A stretch of 64,000 nucleotides of DNA. Source: Epiperipatus broadwayi (taxonomy: Eukaryota > Onychophora > Udeonychophora > Euonychophora > Peripatidae). The notes under the pieces were generated by a model. It saw only the letters and a list, made by a program, of their open reading frames with translations. It was not told where the DNA came from and ran no database searches. Positions 62,102 through 64,000 of this stretch are shown here, piece after piece (within the stretch, counting starts at the first letter, position 1; each line of letters starts with the position of its first letter). The stretch is from assembly GCA_028023455.1 (NCBI GenBank), contig JAQFVV010000056.1, positions 3,472,001 to 3,536,000 of the forward strand. Reading direction: 5' to 3'. The position numbers were made by a program, and so were the translations under genes.

Positions 62102-62334
62102 GGAATTGATCTCAGAATGAGTCATCCCTCTATAAATTGTAGTTGTATTAAATTAAGTTGAGGACAAAAGGCTACTCTTTATAATTATTGTATAGAAGGT
62201 TTATTTAGTTAGGGTTAGGACCAAAATGGCCTTCCCTTTATAGTTATTATTATATAAGGGATTGTGTTTAGAAATAGGATCTAGGGAAAAAAAACATTTC
62301 TTATGATTATTGTATTAAAGACAGTGTTGATGTC
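62102..62334 (+). repeat. Degenerate tandem repeat, four units of 56-60 bp
   Basis: Units start at 62102, 62162, 62218 and 62277, each beginning GGA followed by a variable stretch, TTTATAATTATTGTAT-like sequence and a G-rich end. Similarity between units is moderate. Confidence 0.55.
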
Positions 62335-64000
62335 TATCCCAGGAGACAGGTGAGTCAAAGAAATGTTATATTTATAAATTCATACATGCATAAAATTATA
62401 TTTAAGTTTATAGAAGACAGAGTTAAAGGTACAGCAAATGTGATATTATCTATAAATATATTGACACTATGATGTACAAAGATTAAAAGATTTTGTTAAA
62501 GAAATAAAGTGCATATCAATTAATGATTATACTTTGTAAATAAATGTTATGATTTATTAATTTTATTAAAGAAAATAAGTTGTACATCGATTAATAAGTA
62601 CACTTCCAAATAACTTATTACATTATGTAAGATTGTGTGGACTACCATCCGTGATTTAGCCTGGCATTACAAATGGCACTGTGTAATGGTTACATTATTA
62701 TATTGAATAAATATTGTTTTAAATACATGTGTTAGTTTATTTCTTGATGTTTAAAGTAATGTGCTCCCATGTAAATAAATAAATAGAGAAAATATAAAAT
62801 TGTGAAATATTCTAGACTAAATACAATATATATATATGCTATATATTTTCATGAATTTTTAATTTGATCATGAAAATTAAAAGATTTTATCCATGTAATT
62901 ACAGGAACTATATTTTGATGTTGTCAGGAATCACCAATAACTACTTGTTAAAAAAGTTTTCAAAGAACTTTATTCAACAAAACAAAATAGTTTACATGAT
63001 TTCTTTTGGCTACCTATTATTATAGTGATTGTAGGGAATATAAAAATCATAATCCAGAGATTGGAATGTGTCTTGCAAAGCCTTGAAACTAATCAAATGT
63101 TCACAATTAGATAAGCTGAATTTCACCTAAGTTTTGCAATGGTGCCGAGTGTAATCTTTTAGTTTCTGCTTGTCATTTCAGATTTATTAATCTTGAGGGT
63201 CGATTTCTTTCCAATAGGCTTGAGAGTAACTGTAATTCTGATCAGACGTCAATAAATGTTTTTTGGCATTCTTTTATCTCTTTAACATATATTAATCAGT
63301 TTATTTTTAAAAGTGTTATAGAGTGGCTTCTTGAGTTGTTGTTATATATAAATTTACACATTGTACACCATAAGGCTTAGAGGATGAATATACTTGTCCA
63401 ATAGGCTATTTATATTTATTTATTTTATTTTTGAAAAGTACATATATTATTGAACAAATCTTATTGAGTCCTTGGCATAAAAAAAGTGATCCCATGTATC
63501 TGAATCTTTGTGGTAAAGGGTGCTTAGATAGTTTACATTTTGGAAGTTTCTTTTACATTTTAGGAAGTGTTGTTGGGTAGTGAATCCAGGTTAATTTCAA
63601 GTAAAAAATCAAAATATTTTGGTTCAAGTTACCAGAATTTGAATTTAGGCAAAGTTGTTTGTTGGTGATGTTAAGTACTATTTTATCATTGTCTTGTAGA
63701 GGGTATAAAAGGGAATGGATTTCCCAGTACTTGAATTTATTTTGAGGTGGCTTGACAACCAAATTTTTTATAGACAATAGTGGAATGAGTAATGTCTTCA
63801 TGTATCCTTGAGTAGGAAGTGGTTTGTCTGTAGGAGTGATTTTACAGGCTGTTTGTAGATATAGGATTTATTTTGCACATGCAAAAATTATATTAATAAT
63901 TTTTTTGGAATCTGAATGTGAGAATGGAAAGAAATCTTAGACCATTTTGGTGAGAGTAGATTATAAAGATGTCTTATGGATATTGAGATTATCTTTTTCC
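62335..64000. other. No gene identified; one unassigned minus frame
   Basis: 63100-63960 is slightly less AT-rich. An 82-codon minus frame (63553-63801) reads VVKPPQNKFKYWEIHSLLY and continues in pieces across stops on both sides. I cannot place it in any family, and it may be the decayed remains of a mobile or viral gene or just chance. Confidence 0.3.

Overview
The window reads as a piece of a large, AT-rich animal genome (by eye about three quarters A+T, long homopolymer and AT microsatellite runs, CpG strongly depleted over most of its length). The only host protein-coding exon I can support is one exon of syntaxin-6 on the minus strand (49590-49768), which has proper splice sites and makes the source a metazoan. 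I cannot name the species. The transposon mix (RTE-type and other LINEs, hAT elements, tRNA-derived SINEs) fits an invertebrate such as a chelicerate, cnidarian or mollusc, but that is only an inference.

Almost everything else is intronic or intergenic DNA full of repeats. Left part (1-12 kb): a broken nucleoredoxin-like pseudogene (about 2890-3530), two decayed minus-strand RTE-type LINE copies (about 4081-6810 and 8161-10195), then a 1.7-kb array of roughly 455-bp units in two opposite orientations (10339-12024). Each full unit carries a type I hammerhead ribozyme. The array is flanked by a 13-15 bp direct repeat. Two smaller relatives of the unit (47123-47228, 48773-49018) also have 12-13 bp target-site duplications. 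I regard this as the most interesting system here: a non-autonomous, ribozyme-bearing retroelement resembling retrozymes or the terminal repeats of Penelope-like elements.

Middle (12-41 kb): AT-rich DNA with two more LINE fragments (15041-15530, plus; 16805-19390, minus) and several inverted-repeat elements, many flanked by TA (25550-25740, 27089-27789, 36378-36652, 37591-38671). There is also a 1.37-kb inverted repeat (32955-34322) interrupted by a tRNA-derived SINE. Right part (41-64 kb): a 3.69-kb inverted repeat with near-identical 1.4-kb arms (41667-45357), two hAT MITEs with clear 8-bp target duplications (45465-45758, 58554-59050), a perfect 76-bp palindrome (47920-47995), the syntaxin-6 exon, a LINE 3' fragment, a SINE with a tRNA-Gly(TCC)-like head (51829-51900), a decayed hAT transposase gene (55035-56578), another TA-flanked palindromic element (60822-61084) and small tandem repeats.

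There are no operons, CRISPR arrays, rRNA genes or convincing functional tRNA genes. Most open frames of 60-130 codons are chance frames in AT-rich DNA. Apart from the syntaxin-6 exon, the ones that mean something are fragments of transposon genes or of the nucleoredoxin pseudogene.
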